A DNA stretch of 64,000 nucleotides, taken from assembly GCF_022967985.1 (NCBI RefSeq), contig NZ_JALJVC010000017.1:1-64000 (forward strand). Reading direction: 5' to 3'. Source of the stretch: Acinetobacter lwoffii. Lineage in GTDB: Bacteria; Pseudomonadota; Gammaproteobacteria; Pseudomonadales; Moraxellaceae. Below the pieces are notes generated by a model. The model was given only the letters and a program-made list of their open reading frames with translations, searched no databases and was not told the DNA's origin. Position 1 is the stretch's first letter, and each line of letters starts with the position of its first letter. Positions 27,021 through 37,998 of the stretch are shown here, piece by piece. The position numbers and the translations under genes are program-made.

Positions 27021-28724
27021 TTAAACTTTAAGCCATTTCTCGGCTTTAGCCTGATCTTCTACTTTCAGTTCAACTTCGGTCAGTTCAGAACCCGCGGCTT
27101 GAACTTCAAAACTCATCAGCTCATCACGACGGAATGCATACACTGTAAAAGTACCTTGCTGTTTTGCATAGCTTTCAACAAGTTTGGTCGTTGCTTTTAA
27201 GCCATCAATTGCAATAATGACATCATTGGCAGAAAGGCCAGCGAGTACAGCAACCCCATCACGACGCGCAGATTGAACTAGAACACCTTCCGGCTTATCT
27301 ACCAGTTTTAAACCGAATGGCAAAGACTTGTCATTTTTCAGGCTATAAGCCATACCAAACTCAGGGAATAGCTGATCGAGCGGCAATTCATCTGTGGTAT
27401 TGATCAAGTGATTAATCTGTTCTGACCAATCATCTCCTGTCAATTCTTTACACAATTCAAAGATCGTCCGTTCATGCACCTGAACGCCTTTCTGGGCATT
27501 TTCATACAAACGGCGCATCAAAGCATCCAGACTTGAACCACGTAAACGCAGACCCAAATCCAGGCACAGTGCAACTAAACAACCTTTGTTGTAATAGCTG
27601 GTACCCGCATTATTCGAGTTTTCATCCTGACGATAGAATTTCACCCAGGCATCAAAACTGGATTCAGACACTGACTGAATCACACGTCCCGGATTTTGCA
27701 AATAACGGTCAATCTGTGCTTTTAACAAAGCAATATACGATTCCTGATTAATCACGCCGCTACGCAGCAAAATCAAATCATCGTAATAAGAGGTGAAACC
27801 TTCAAAGATCCATAACAGAGAGGTATAACCTTCTCTGTTTAAATCATAGTTAACGAAGTTTTCAGGGCGAATAAACTTCACCAACCATGAATGGAAATAT
27901 TCGTGGCTACATAAGCCGAGGAAACGCTGATAATCTTTTGAAGGTTCTTCAGGTTCATTGGCCTTAGGCAAGTCATCACGCGGTGAAATCAAGCTGGTAG
28001 AATTTGGATGCTCCAGACCGCCATAGCTATTGCCGGTTGCCATGGTCATAAAGGTATAGTCTGTAAACGGCGCTGAACCAAACATGGAAATTTCTGTAGC
28101 ACAGATTTTTTCAATGTCCTGCTGCATACGCGCCGCATTCATGGCATGTTTACCAGACACCACAAATTCATGCGGAATGCCATTTGCTTCAAAACTGAAA
28201 CGGGTTTGTTCTGCTAGCTCAAATGGCGCATCAATCAATTCGGCATAGTTTTTGGCTTTCAGGGTGAAACGGCCTTTGACCAGACTTTTGGCTTGCAGGC
28301 CGGTTGCCAGCTGAAAATGCTTTAATTCATCTGGCAGGAAGATTTCCAGTTCAATTTCTTTATTTTCCTGACCTTCTAGCCCTAAACATGCACAAGCGGG
28401 ATTCACATAGAGACGATTTTGATCCACATATGCACCACGAACGGACAGATCATAGGCATACACATCATATTCCACCGTAATCAGCTCATGATCGGTATTG
28501 AATAAACGCCATTTGTTCTTTTCAAATTTCTGGATCTGTAACTGGCGCCCATCTTCATCATAGGCTTTGACCGCTTCAATGTGCTTGGAAAACTCTCGAA
28601 TCAGATAGCTTCCCGGAATCCAGGTCGGTAATGACAAGACTTGAGTCGGGTCCGCAAGAAAACGAACAGTCACGTGAATAAGATGCTGACGATAATCGTC
28701 AAATTCAATTTGATAATGCAACAT
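27021..28724 (-). CDS. M61-family metallopeptidase with PDZ domain
   Basis: 567 residues, no signal peptide. N-terminal beta domain (WIPGSYLIREFSKHI), gluzincin catalytic domain with HEYFHSW at about 275 and the third ligand Glu in EGFTSYYDD at about 307, and a C-terminal PDZ domain (GVAVLAGLSANDVIIAIDGL). M61 enzymes include glycyl aminopeptidases; specificity here is unknown. Single gene, convergent with the thioesterase gene. Confidence 0.92.
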   Translation of the reverse strand: MLHYQIEFDDYRQHLIHVTVRFLADPTQVLSLPTWIPGSYLIREFSKHIEAVKAYDEDGRQLQIQKFEKNKWRLFNTDHELITVEYDVYAYDLSVRGAYVDQNRLYVNPACACLGLEGQENKEIELEIFLPDELKHFQLATGLQAKSLVKGRFTLKAKNYAELIDAPFELAEQTRFSFEANGIPHEFVVSGKHAMNAARMQQDIEKICATEISMFGSAPFTDYTFMTMATGNSYGGLEHPNSTSLISPRDDLPKANEPEEPSKDYQRFLGLCSHEYFHSWLVKFIRPENFVNYDLNREGYTSLLWIFEGFTSYYDDLILLRSGVINQESYIALLKAQIDRYLQNPGRVIQSVSESSFDAWVKFYRQDENSNNAGTSYYNKGCLVALCLDLGLRLRGSSLDALMRRLYENAQKGVQVHERTIFELCKELTGDDWSEQINHLINTTDELPLDQLFPEFGMAYSLKNDKSLPFGLKLVDKPEGVLVQSARRDGVAVLAGLSANDVIIAIDGLKATTKLVESYAKQQGTFTVYAFRRDELMSFEVQAAGSELTEVELKVEDQAKAEKWLKV

Positions 28725-28899
28725 AATGAACGATATAAAATTAAAATAAATGAGATATAGCTTAGCTTAGCATTTTTTAAGCCAGTATGGTTTAGCTGTC
28801 TTATTTGTCTACATTTACGACTAGCTATCTGTATAAAAAAGGCATAGCATGCGTGAAAATTAAATCGTTCAACACCCGCCGGGTTATCAAGGAACACCA

Positions 28900-30213
28900 T
28901 TGAAATACATCATCTCACTGATTGCGGTTTTCAGTTTATTTATTTCTGCATTTTCACATGCTGCCCTACTCAATATTGTGCCTGAAAGCGTTGAAGCTGA
29001 AGCCTGGACCATTCTGGATTCACAGTCTGGTCAAGTCATTGCAGAGCATAATGCCGATGTGCAACGCGCTCCGGCTTCGCTGACCAAAATGATGGTGGCT
29101 TATATTGCCTTAAAGGAAATTGAGGCCGGAAAATTAGATAAAAATGAAGTTTTAACCGCGACCTCTGTGGTGAAAACTGTGATGTGGGATGAGTCACAAA
29201 TGTACCTGAAAGAAGGTGATCAGATTTCAGTCGATCAGCTTCTGGCGGGCTTAATTATCATGTCTGCTAATGATGCCGCAGTCACGCTGGCTGAGAAAAT
29301 TTCGGGTGGTATTCCGCAGTTTGTTGAACGTATGAATCAGGAAGCCAAAGCGCTGGGCATGCAGCATACCAATTTCCAGAATCCGGCCGGCATTACCATG
29401 CCTGAGCATTATTCGACTGCCGCCGATTTGGCCAGACTGTCTATGGCGGTGGTGAATGAAACTCCAGATTATCTGTATTATTCTAAGCAGCCAAGCTTTA
29501 CCTACAATCAGCATTTTCATCGTGCGACCAACCGTGTGCTTCAGGTCGATCCAACCGTAGATGGCTTAAAAACCGGTTTTACCCGTGCGGCAGGCTACAA
29601 TCTGGCGCTGACGGCCAATCGTGTCACAGCAGATTTTGAAATGCCAAATCGCCGTCTGATTGTGGTGGTGCTGGGTACTAAAAGTGCCGCAAAACGCGCT
29701 GATGTATCACATAAGCTGATGAATCTCGCTTATACCTATACCCGCAATGAAGTAGCGATCAAAGATCAACAGCTACTGGCTGAATTGCCTGTGATCAAAT
29801 CCACCTTAAAAATGTTTAAGGTGCAAACCAAGCAACCGCAGATCATTACCACTTCTTTATATGATCAGGGCTACAGTATTGACCTGAACCAGTTTGATCA
29901 AACCCAACAGCGTGTCATGCTGAATACAGGTGATGGCGTTTTAAAAAGTATCGAGCCTTTACAGGAAACGCAAACTCATATCAATGTTGAAGTGAAAGCA
30001 TCTGAACTCATTGCACCTTTGGCGACCATGATGCCTTTGGCGACTATTCAGGTTTATCAGAATAATCAGTTGATTCGCACCATTCAAATTGAAGATCATG
30101 TCGAAATTGAAGAAGCCAACCTGTTTCAGAAATTCTTTACTTGGCTACAAGGCTTATTCGGTTTGTTTTCAGACAATACGCCAAGCGTAAAGCTTTATCC
30201 TTTAGATAGATAA
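28900..30213 (+). CDS. dacC: D-alanyl-D-alanine carboxypeptidase (PBP5/6 type)
   Basis: 437 residues, start codon TTG at 28900 behind CAAGGA. A signal peptide (MKYIISLIAVFSLFISAFSHA) leads to the S11 domain: SLTK (Ser60-Lys63), SAN near 121 and KTG near 224, all three penicillin-binding motifs. A PBP5 C-terminal beta domain follows and an amphipathic end (LFQKFFTWLQGLFGLF) anchors it to the inner membrane. It trims pentapeptides in peptidoglycan. The final SVKLYPLDR resembles other Acinetobacter-type enzymes. Confidence 0.93.
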   Translation: MKYIISLIAVFSLFISAFSHAALLNIVPESVEAEAWTILDSQSGQVIAEHNADVQRAPASLTKMMVAYIALKEIEAGKLDKNEVLTATSVVKTVMWDESQMYLKEGDQISVDQLLAGLIIMSANDAAVTLAEKISGGIPQFVERMNQEAKALGMQHTNFQNPAGITMPEHYSTAADLARLSMAVVNETPDYLYYSKQPSFTYNQHFHRATNRVLQVDPTVDGLKTGFTRAAGYNLALTANRVTADFEMPNRRLIVVVLGTKSAAKRADVSHKLMNLAYTYTRNEVAIKDQQLLAELPVIKSTLKMFKVQTKQPQIITTSLYDQGYSIDLNQFDQTQQRVMLNTGDGVLKSIEPLQETQTHINVEVKASELIAPLATMMPLATIQVYQNNQLIRTIQIEDHVEIEEANLFQKFFTWLQGLFGLFSDNTPSVKLYPLDR

Positions 30214-30246
30214 TAGCCCTACATCTCAAGTTACTTTTCTTTAAGC

Positions 30247-30285
30247 TAGAAGATCTACTCGCTGATCTTCTGGCAGATTTTCTTT
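30247..30285 (+). terminator. Probable dacC terminator
   Basis: AGAAGATC / GATCTTCT stem with 8-nt loop followed by a T-rich run, 34 bases after the stop. Confidence 0.45.
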
Positions 30286-30454
30286 TCTCCCTGCATCACT
30301 CCCCAAGACAGGGAAACTTACCTGCCCTCACAGAATTGCTACGTTTTGTAATGTGTATAACAATTTTAACCAAGACGCGATCTGGCCCATGCCATAGTAT
30401 ATTTTCTCTCTATTTCTCTTATTTTTATTAAAAAAATAAACAGGTTAATCATAT

Positions 30455-31741
30455 ATGACAGCACATAAAATCGTGATTGTGGGTGGCGGTGCCGGTGGTC
30501 TGGAACTGGCAACTCAGCTGGGTGAGAGCTTGGGTAAAAGCGGCAAAGCGCAGATTGTTTTAGTCGATCAAAAACTGACGCATATCTGGAAACCGCTGCT
30601 GCATGAAGTTGCCGCAGGCACCTTAAATCCACATGAAGAAGAAACTAATTATTTTGCCCATTCAGCCGCACATCATTATGAATTTGTCTTGGGGACATTT
30701 ACCGGTCTGGATCGTGAAGCGAAACAGATTGTGGTAGAAACAGAATATTTCTCCAAAAAAGCCCAAGCCAAGAAGAACCAGCGCATCGACTATGACACCC
30801 TGGTACTGGCCTTGGGTTCTACCTCGAATGACTTTAATACCGAAGGCGTCAAACAGTTCTGTCATTTTCTCGACAGCCGTCCACAAGCTGATATCTTTCA
30901 GCAGGATCTGTTGCATCTCTACTTGAATGCTCAACATGAAGCTTCGAGCCGTGAACTGAATATCGCGATTATTGGCGCCGGTGCGACTGGAGTAGAATTG
31001 GCTGCCGAGTTGGTGGAGGCCAAACACAATTTCTTTAAATATGGCTTAAACAAGGTCGATCCAAATAAAGTCAAAATTACCTTAATTGAAGCGGCGGATC
31101 GTATTTTGACTGCGCTCTCGCCGAAAGTTGCTGAACATACCATGCAACAGCTGGAAAAATTCGGTATTGAAGTCCTTACCAGTCATCGTGTGGCCAAGGT
31201 AGATGAAGACAAAATTTATTTTGCAGATGGCTCAAGTCTGGATGCCGAGATTAAAGTCTGGGCCGCAGGTATCAAAGCACCTGAAGTCTTGGCACAACTG
31301 CAAGATATGGAAAAGGACAATATTCACCGCTTGAAAGTCTTCTCCACCCTGCAAACCAAATCTGATCCAGACATTTTTGCTTTTGGTGATTGTGCTCACT
31401 GCCAGCCTGCTGCAGATGAACCGGTCTTGGGTCCACGCGCACAAGTGGCTAGCCAACAGGCCAATTTCCTGGCCAATGCCTTGAAAGCACGTGTCAATGA
31501 AGAAAGTTATTTACCGATGTTTAAATTTTCTGACAAAGGTTCACTGATTTCCTTAAGCCAGAATAAAGCCGTCGGCGAGTTGCTCGGTCAGGTCAATGTG
31601 CAAGGCTTTGTTGCCAAATCGATGTATGTTTCTTTATATCGAATTCATCAGGCGACCATTCATGGTTATGCGCATGCTGGCATTCTCACCGCAAAAGATT
31701 TTGTTACACGAAAAATTTCTCCAAAGCTGAAATTGCATTGA
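30455..31741 (+). CDS. ndh: Type II NADH dehydrogenase-like flavoprotein
   Basis: 428 residues with two Rossmann folds: FAD-binding VIVGGGAGGLELATQLG at the N-terminus and NAD-binding IIGAGATGVELAAEL at about 172-187, then FAFGDCAHCQP, the FAD-contacting G-D motif. A C-terminal amphipathic region would sit on the inner membrane. NDH-2 passes electrons from NADH to quinone without pumping protons. Other NAD(P)/FAD oxidoreductases of this family are possible, but length and motif order fit Ndh. Confidence 0.88.
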   Translation: MTAHKIVIVGGGAGGLELATQLGESLGKSGKAQIVLVDQKLTHIWKPLLHEVAAGTLNPHEEETNYFAHSAAHHYEFVLGTFTGLDREAKQIVVETEYFSKKAQAKKNQRIDYDTLVLALGSTSNDFNTEGVKQFCHFLDSRPQADIFQQDLLHLYLNAQHEASSRELNIAIIGAGATGVELAAELVEAKHNFFKYGLNKVDPNKVKITLIEAADRILTALSPKVAEHTMQQLEKFGIEVLTSHRVAKVDEDKIYFADGSSLDAEIKVWAAGIKAPEVLAQLQDMEKDNIHRLKVFSTLQTKSDPDIFAFGDCAHCQPAADEPVLGPRAQVASQQANFLANALKARVNEESYLPMFKFSDKGSLISLSQNKAVGELLGQVNVQGFVAKSMYVSLYRIHQATIHGYAHAGILTAKDFVTRKISPKLKLH

Positions 31742-31877
31742 AATTCCAGAATTTGGCCCAATCAATGAAAAAATCGTCAACAAAATTGTCAAATTGCGTT
31801 TTTTTGCTAATTTTAGTCTACAAAAATGCAATTTCACTTTATGATGTACCCTTAAAAAATTGAATGGATCAATTAAC

Positions 31878-32360
31878 ATGACTGCTATTGCAAATAACCT
31901 CGTGGTTTCTTTCCACTACACATTGACTAACGCAGAGGGTGAAACTCTCGACCAATCTCAAGGTGAACCACTTGCCTATTTGCACGGTGCAGGTAACATC
32001 ATCCCAGGTTTAGAAAATGCGTTAGAAGGCAAAACTGTAGGTGAAAAATTCACTGTAAACGTTCCTGCTGCTGAAGGTTATGGCGAATACAACCCTGACC
32101 TAGTTCAAGAAGTTCCTGCGCAAATGTTCCAAGGCGTAGACAACATTCAGGCAGGCATGCAGTTCCAAGCTCAAACTGATGACGGCGTGCAAATCGTAAC
32201 TGTTAAAGCAGTTGAAGGCGACAATGTTGTTGTTGATGCTAACTTCCCACTTGCTGGTCAAGACCTGACTTTCGAAGTTGAAATCGTATCTGTTCGTGAA
32301 GCTTCTCAAGAAGAATTAGATCACGGCCACGTACACGGTGTAGGCGGTCACCAGCACTAA
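31878..32360 (+). CDS. slyD: FKBP-type peptidyl-prolyl isomerase (SlyD-like)
   Basis: 160 residues from the ATG at 31878; a TTG at 31860 is in frame. FKBP part (VVSFHYTLTNAEGETLDQSQ), inserted flap region and EVEIVSVREAS, ending in a short His-rich tail HGHVHGVGGHQH. It gives prolyl isomerisation and chaperone activity; the tail, shorter than that of E. coli SlyD, may bind nickel or other metals weakly. Confidence 0.88.
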   Translation: MTAIANNLVVSFHYTLTNAEGETLDQSQGEPLAYLHGAGNIIPGLENALEGKTVGEKFTVNVPAAEGYGEYNPDLVQEVPAQMFQGVDNIQAGMQFQAQTDDGVQIVTVKAVEGDNVVVDANFPLAGQDLTFEVEIVSVREASQEELDHGHVHGVGGHQH

Positions 32361-32379
32361 GATCTTCTGATCTTGAGTG

Positions 32380-32412
32380 AAAAAAGGCAAAGTCAGACTT
32401 TGCCTTTTTTAT
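32380..32412 (+). terminator. slyD terminator
   Basis: AAAAAGGCAAAGT / ACTTTGCCTTTTT stem with CAG loop and T-run, 19 bases after the stop. Confidence 0.9.
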
Positions 32413-32527
32413 TGCCTGAAAATAGCCCGCAGAATATTAACCATCCAATTAGCTATAAAAAAAAGCAGAGCCATTGCCCTGCCTTTCCAATCCGATCAAG
32501 ATCTCCTTTTACAGGATGATCAGTGGA

Positions 32528-33301
32528 TTATTTTTTTTGGTTATAAATCTGCATCGCTGCTGGCAATTGTTGACGCATTTGCCCAATACGCTGACTATTC
32601 GATGGATGCGTAGACAGGAAGGTTGCACCACTGCCGCCACCAAGTTTGTTCATTTTTTCCCACAGGGTAATGGCTGCATTCGGGTTATAACCTGCGCGCG
32701 CCATCAACATTAAACCACCTTGGTCAGCACGGCTTTCCAGATTACGCGAGTATGGTAAGCCAATACCGATCTGACTACCCAATTGTGCTGCTGCAGCGCC
32801 ACCTTGACCTACACCTGCTGCATTTAAGCCAATACCCAAAGCCAGATCAGTCAGGGCTTGAGCACCGATTTTCTGCTTAGAATGCTCTTCTAAGGCATGC
32901 ACCATTTCATGACCCATAATCGCTGCAATTTCAGCATCGGTCAGATTCAGTTTATTCACGATACCGGTATAGAATACAACCTTACCACCTGGTGCAACAA
33001 AGGCGTTGACCTGATCAGATTTGAGCACAGCCAATTGCCACTGGAATGCTGTACCGGTTTGATTCATCTGGTTAGCAACTGGCTTCAAACGGTTAAATAC
33101 ATTATTAATCCGTTTATAGGTGGCTGAACTGGTATCCAGTTGGCCTTTATTGCGCGCATCATTGACCATGGCATTATAGCTTTGGCTCGCAGATGCATTT
33201 AAGGTCGCAGTATCTGCCCCTGCCATATCGGCAATGGTGGTACAACCTGATAATGTGACGACTGTAGCAGCCGCCATACTCAATAAAAGTTTATTCTTCA
33301 T
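32528..33301 (-). CDS. M48-family metalloprotease lipoprotein
   Basis: 257 residues. Signal and lipobox LSGC (Cys20), then an M48 domain with HEMVHALEEH (H-E-x-x-H) and the third ligand in ESRADQGG. Gly/Ala-rich helix (GLNAAGVGQGGAAAAQLG) follows. It resembles LoiP/YcaL-type periplasmic metalloproteases involved in outer-membrane protein quality control. Single gene. Confidence 0.92.
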   Translation of the reverse strand: MKNKLLLSMAAATVVTLSGCTTIADMAGADTATLNASASQSYNAMVNDARNKGQLDTSSATYKRINNVFNRLKPVANQMNQTGTAFQWQLAVLKSDQVNAFVAPGGKVVFYTGIVNKLNLTDAEIAAIMGHEMVHALEEHSKQKIGAQALTDLALGIGLNAAGVGQGGAAAAQLGSQIGIGLPYSRNLESRADQGGLMLMARAGYNPNAAITLWEKMNKLGGGSGATFLSTHPSNSQRIGQMRQQLPAAMQIYNQKK

Positions 33302-33413
33302 TATAATTTACTCCGCCTTGGCTTAAGGGCAATTTACATTGTAAAAATTATAAGTGAAAGCGCGTAGCAGCTAAACGCTTAATTCATTCATCTTCTTATA
33401 AATTATGTAATTT

Positions 33414-33734
33414 TTAAGCCAAATACTGTATCGCCAACCAATAAATCAGACAAATAATATTGAGGCCTAGGTAAACCTGACTAAGTGGTTTGATTTTCTG
33501 TTCAAGCATTTCGTCTTTACGTTTGAAATATAAAAAAGCATTTTGCAATAAAATAATAGGTACTAATACACAGGCGATAATGACACTCAGACCAATCAGC
33601 GCCGCATAAATCACCTCAGGATTTTGAGTTTGCGCACGAATAATCATCATGGCCAATGTTGGCGCCCCACCCATCGCGAATAACAATGAATAAAACATGG
33701 TCGCCGATATATTTTTTTGCATCCTGCTGCTCAT
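33414..33734 (-). CDS. Small membrane protein of unknown function
   Basis: 106 residues from the ATG at 33734 (MSSRMQKNISATMF), preceded by AAAGAAAGAAAA; an ATG at 33773 would add 13 residues. Three hydrophobic segments with a charged loop (FKRKDEMLEQKIKPL). No family recognised; it sits between purA and the M48 gene. Confidence 0.65.
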   Translation of the reverse strand: MSSRMQKNISATMFYSLLFAMGGAPTLAMMIIRAQTQNPEVIYAALIGLSVIIACVLVPIILLQNAFLYFKRKDEMLEQKIKPLSQVYLGLNIICLIYWLAIQYLA

Positions 33735-33827
33735 TTTTCTTTCTTTATATACCGCTATGTTAAAGCACATCACGCCACATTACCGATGCAACTTTAGTCT
33801 TGAAATAGCTGCATAAATTCAGCATAT

Positions 33828-33855
33828 AAAAAAACCCATCCGGAGATGGGTTTTT
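33828..33855 (-). terminator. purA terminator
   Basis: AAACCCATC / GATGGGTTT stem with CGGA loop and T-run on the minus strand, 27 bases beyond the purA stop. Confidence 0.9.
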
Positions 33856-33882
33856 ATCATTCAAGCTTTAATCAAATGAAGA

Positions 33883-35217
<1,335 letters not shown>

Positions 35218-35272
35218 TCATGCTGTTAAAGTTGAAAGCCCCGCTCAGCGACATGAACACTGAGCCAAGCAG

Positions 35273-36439
35273 TTAAATCGTTTTGACTGTCCACTCACCA
35301 TTCGCATTCACCAGCAGGTGCGTTGCATATGGAATCGAGTTTAAATCATCATTACCCAGTAACTGAATTACACTTAAGCCTTGTGCGCGAATGTTCTGAA
35401 TCGCATTCAGAAGTTCTGCATCAGTGCCTTTAGGTGCAACCACGACCTGTACCGCATCAAACTGACCTGCGCTTAAAGCATATAAGTCACAAGAGAAACC
35501 GGTTGCCGGACGCGCGCGGCCAAAATGTTCACCAATGCCATCATAACGGCCACCTTGTGCCAGTGCAGCTGCACGGTTCGGTGCATAGACTGCATACATC
35601 AAGCCAGTATGATAATGGTATGAACGTAATTCAACCACATCAATACCAATACTCAAGTTTGGCCAACGGGTTTGAACTTCGTCTTTGGTGGTTTGCAAGA
35701 CATTAAAAGCCTGCGTAAATGCTGGATTTGCCAACACTTCAGCACTTAAATGCGCTTGTAATGCATCCAGGTCGCTGGCATAGCGTCCAAGTGCATAGAA
35801 ATCCTGACCAAATTTCAGGTCTGCCGTGAATTCTTCTAATTCTGGCAAAGCCTTACGCTGGTATAAATCAGATAATTGCTGTTCAGCGACTTTGTTTAAG
35901 CCGGCTTGAGCCACCAGACTGCGGAATAAACCCACATGACCTAAGTCCAGATGAATACCATCTGCCAGACCTGTTTCCTGAATCAGACTGATCATCAAGT
36001 CGACCATTTCTACATCGGCATCGATGCTGTCTGAACCAAATAGCTCCGCACCTAACTGTAGTGGCGCACGCGAAGTGTTAAAACCGCGAGGCTTGGTATG
36101 CAGAACGGTTCCTGCATAGCAGTAACGTGCTACACCTTCCACTGGATGTACATGCGCATCAATACGAGCCACTTGTGGTGTCATATCGGCACGCACACCA
36201 AGCAAACGACCAGAAAGCTGATCGATTACTTTAAAAGTGGCTAAGTCTAAATCTTGATTCGATTCTGAGAGAGAAGATAGAGATTCGATGTATTCAATGA
36301 ATGGCGTGTACACCAGCTGATAACCTCGAGATGCAAGGAAATCCAGTGATTTACGGCGCAGACTTTCAATAACTTGCGCTTGTTCTGGTAATACATCAGC
36401 TACACCATCAGGTAATAACCATGTCTCTGAAATGGGCAT
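35273..36439 (-). CDS. hisZ: ATP phosphoribosyltransferase regulatory subunit
   Basis: 388 residues, a HisRS-like paralogue without tRNA-binding domain: WLLPDGVADVLPEQAQVIE, VRADMTPQVARIDAH, RYCYAGTVLHTKPRG, GGRYDGIGEHFGRARPATGFS. It activates the short form of HisG and mediates histidine feedback. Its presence implies a short HisG elsewhere in the genome. Upstream of purA in one transcript. Confidence 0.95.
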   Translation of the reverse strand: MPISETWLLPDGVADVLPEQAQVIESLRRKSLDFLASRGYQLVYTPFIEYIESLSSLSESNQDLDLATFKVIDQLSGRLLGVRADMTPQVARIDAHVHPVEGVARYCYAGTVLHTKPRGFNTSRAPLQLGAELFGSDSIDADVEMVDLMISLIQETGLADGIHLDLGHVGLFRSLVAQAGLNKVAEQQLSDLYQRKALPELEEFTADLKFGQDFYALGRYASDLDALQAHLSAEVLANPAFTQAFNVLQTTKDEVQTRWPNLSIGIDVVELRSYHYHTGLMYAVYAPNRAAALAQGGRYDGIGEHFGRARPATGFSCDLYALSAGQFDAVQVVVAPKGTDAELLNAIQNIRAQGLSVIQLLGNDDLNSIPYATHLLVNANGEWTVKTI

Positions 36440-36480
36440 GTTGTAAACCTAAATTCTTGTCAGCGCGGAACGAATCCGCA

Positions 36481-36508
36481 TAAAAAAATCGGGAGCACAC
36501 CCGATTTC
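36481..36508 (-). terminator. Terminator between the second Lrp gene and hisZ
   Basis: AAATCGGG / CCCGATTT stem with AGCACA loop, T-run on the minus strand. It lies upstream of hisZ and would stop transcripts from the lrp side. Confidence 0.75.
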
Positions 36509-36645
36509 TCCTAGTCTAGCACGATAGTTTTGGCTGTGCATCGCAAATTTTATAATTTTCGCCACCTGATGAAATCAACAACAATTGTGTCAACTATCAG
36601 CGTTTTAATGCACATTTAAAACAAATAGCATGACAAAATCCGGCA

Positions 36646-37101
36646 TTAAACCAAAGGCAATGCAGTCGTGCTTTTAACCGTTTGCAATGGAATTTCAGTT
36701 TTTACACTTTGAATGCAGGGAATTTGGGTTAAATGATGAATCTGAAATTTACGATAGGCATCCAGATCAGCCACCACAATTCTTAAAAAGAAATCACAAT
36801 CGCCTGCCATTAACTGGCACTCGACGACTTCTGGCATTTCCTTGATCGCTTCGACAAATTGATCGACCACAGCAGCTTCTTGAGACTTGAGCCAGACGCG
36901 TGCAAACACGCTCATCGCCAAATTGACCTTTTGTGGATTCAGCAGTGCGACATATTGCTCAATCACGCCATCATCTTCCAGCTGTTTTACCCGTCTTAAA
37001 CAGGGTGACGGTGACAAGCCAATTAATTGAGCCAGTTCATTATTTTGCAGTTTTCCATTCTTTTGCAGCTCATGCAAAATGCGTTTATCTATTTGATCCA
37101 T
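36646..37101 (-). CDS. Lrp/AsnC-family regulator (second), next to azlCD
   Basis: 151 residues from the ATG at 37101 (MDQIDKRILHELQKNGKLQN); an ATG 19 codons upstream is in frame but less fitting. HTH with LAQLIGLSPSPCLRRVKQL, the S-P-S-P-C-x-R pattern of true Lrp proteins, and RAM domain with MAGDCDFFLRIVVADLDAY. It is divergent from the second azlCD pair, so it likely controls it in response to an amino acid. The intergenic repeat at 37131-37155 is a candidate site. Confidence 0.92.
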   Translation of the reverse strand: MDQIDKRILHELQKNGKLQNNELAQLIGLSPSPCLRRVKQLEDDGVIEQYVALLNPQKVNLAMSVFARVWLKSQEAAVVDQFVEAIKEMPEVVECQLMAGDCDFFLRIVVADLDAYRKFQIHHLTQIPCIQSVKTEIPLQTVKSTTALPLV

Positions 37102-37130
37102 GTCTATACCTTGGCATTTAAAACCCCTTA

Positions 37131-37155
37131 AATTTAATTTAGCGCAATTTAATTT
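37131..37155. promoter_or_regulatory. Direct repeat AATTTAATTT x2, candidate Lrp site
   Basis: AATTTAATTT occurs at 37131-37140 and 37146-37155, 15 bp start to start, in the divergent region between the Lrp-type gene and azlC. Clustered AT-rich sites are typical for Lrp binding; no direct proof. Confidence 0.4.
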
Positions 37156-37248
37156 CAAATAAAACTTAAATCTCTTTCACTATAACAGCAAATAGCCTGA
37201 ATATCGCCATAAAATATGGTCTAGTTTTGCAGTACCTAGGTCATTTCC

Positions 37249-37998
37249 ATGCTTTTGTTTAGACAAAGCACCGCAGCGGTAGTTATCCCTACCGATTTCA
37301 GCGAATTTCAACGTGGCATGAAAGATTCTATTCCCATGCTTTTAGGGATTATCCCCTTTGCGCTGGTGCTGGGTGCGACGGCGGTACAGAAGAATTTCAG
37401 CTTGCTCGAAGTGCCTTTACTGACAGGCCTGAACTTTGCTGGTGGTTCTGAATTTGCCATTCTGGAGGTCTGGAGCAGTCCACCAAATTTACTCATGCTG
37501 ATGTTCATTACCTTTCTGGTGAATAGCCGGCATCTGTTGATGGGCGCCAGTTTGGTTCCGTATTTAAAGCATCTCCCGAATCGTAAAGTTTTTCCGGCGC
37601 TGTTTTTTATGGTCGATGAGAGCTGGGCGCTCGGTCTGGCTGATGCACAAAGGAAACAAGCGCACTTGGGTTATCGTGCTGCGTTTAGCATGCCTTATTA
37701 TGCCGGCCTGTGTTTTTGCCTGTACTTGATGTGGGTCGGATTTACCACACTCGGCGCCATACTTGGACCTGTATTAGGTGACATCAACCGTTTTGGTTTT
37801 GATATGGCCTTTCCTGCTGTATTTCTGGTGTTACTGAGAAGTATGTGGAAAGGTTTTGAGGCTGCCCGGCCATGGCTGGTCAGTTTAGTCTGTGCGGCTT
37901 TGGCTTATTTATATTTACCTGCGGGCTGGTATGTGCCGGTTGGCGCCTTGTCTGGAATCGCTTCGGCATTTTTCCTGATTCAAGAGGATCAAACATGA
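37249..37998 (+). CDS. azlC: AzlC-family amino acid exporter subunit (second copy)
   Basis: 249 residues with AzlC hallmarks: RGMKDSIPMLLGIIPFALVLGA, NFAGGSEFAILEVW, and NSRHLLMGASLVPYL. It overlaps azlD by four bases. The overall sequence differs strongly from the copy at 10670, so the two pairs are not a recent duplication. Divergent from an Lrp-type regulator, an arrangement common for azlCD operons, which makes amino-acid-responsive export likely. Confidence 0.9.
   Translation: MLLFRQSTAAVVIPTDFSEFQRGMKDSIPMLLGIIPFALVLGATAVQKNFSLLEVPLLTGLNFAGGSEFAILEVWSSPPNLLMLMFITFLVNSRHLLMGASLVPYLKHLPNRKVFPALFFMVDESWALGLADAQRKQAHLGYRAAFSMPYYAGLCFCLYLMWVGFTTLGAILGPVLGDINRFGFDMAFPAVFLVLLRSMWKGFEAARPWLVSLVCAALAYLYLPAGWYVPVGALSGIASAFFLIQEDQT

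Noticed and set aside
28670-28899. 76-codon minus-strand frame between the M61 peptidase and dacC
   Set aside because: Overlaps the M61 start out of frame and has no SD or family features; likely a shadow.
37872-37994. 41-codon N-terminal extension of the second azlD
   Set aside because: It lies inside azlC in another frame; the ATG at 37995 overlapping the azlC stop and the family start fit better.
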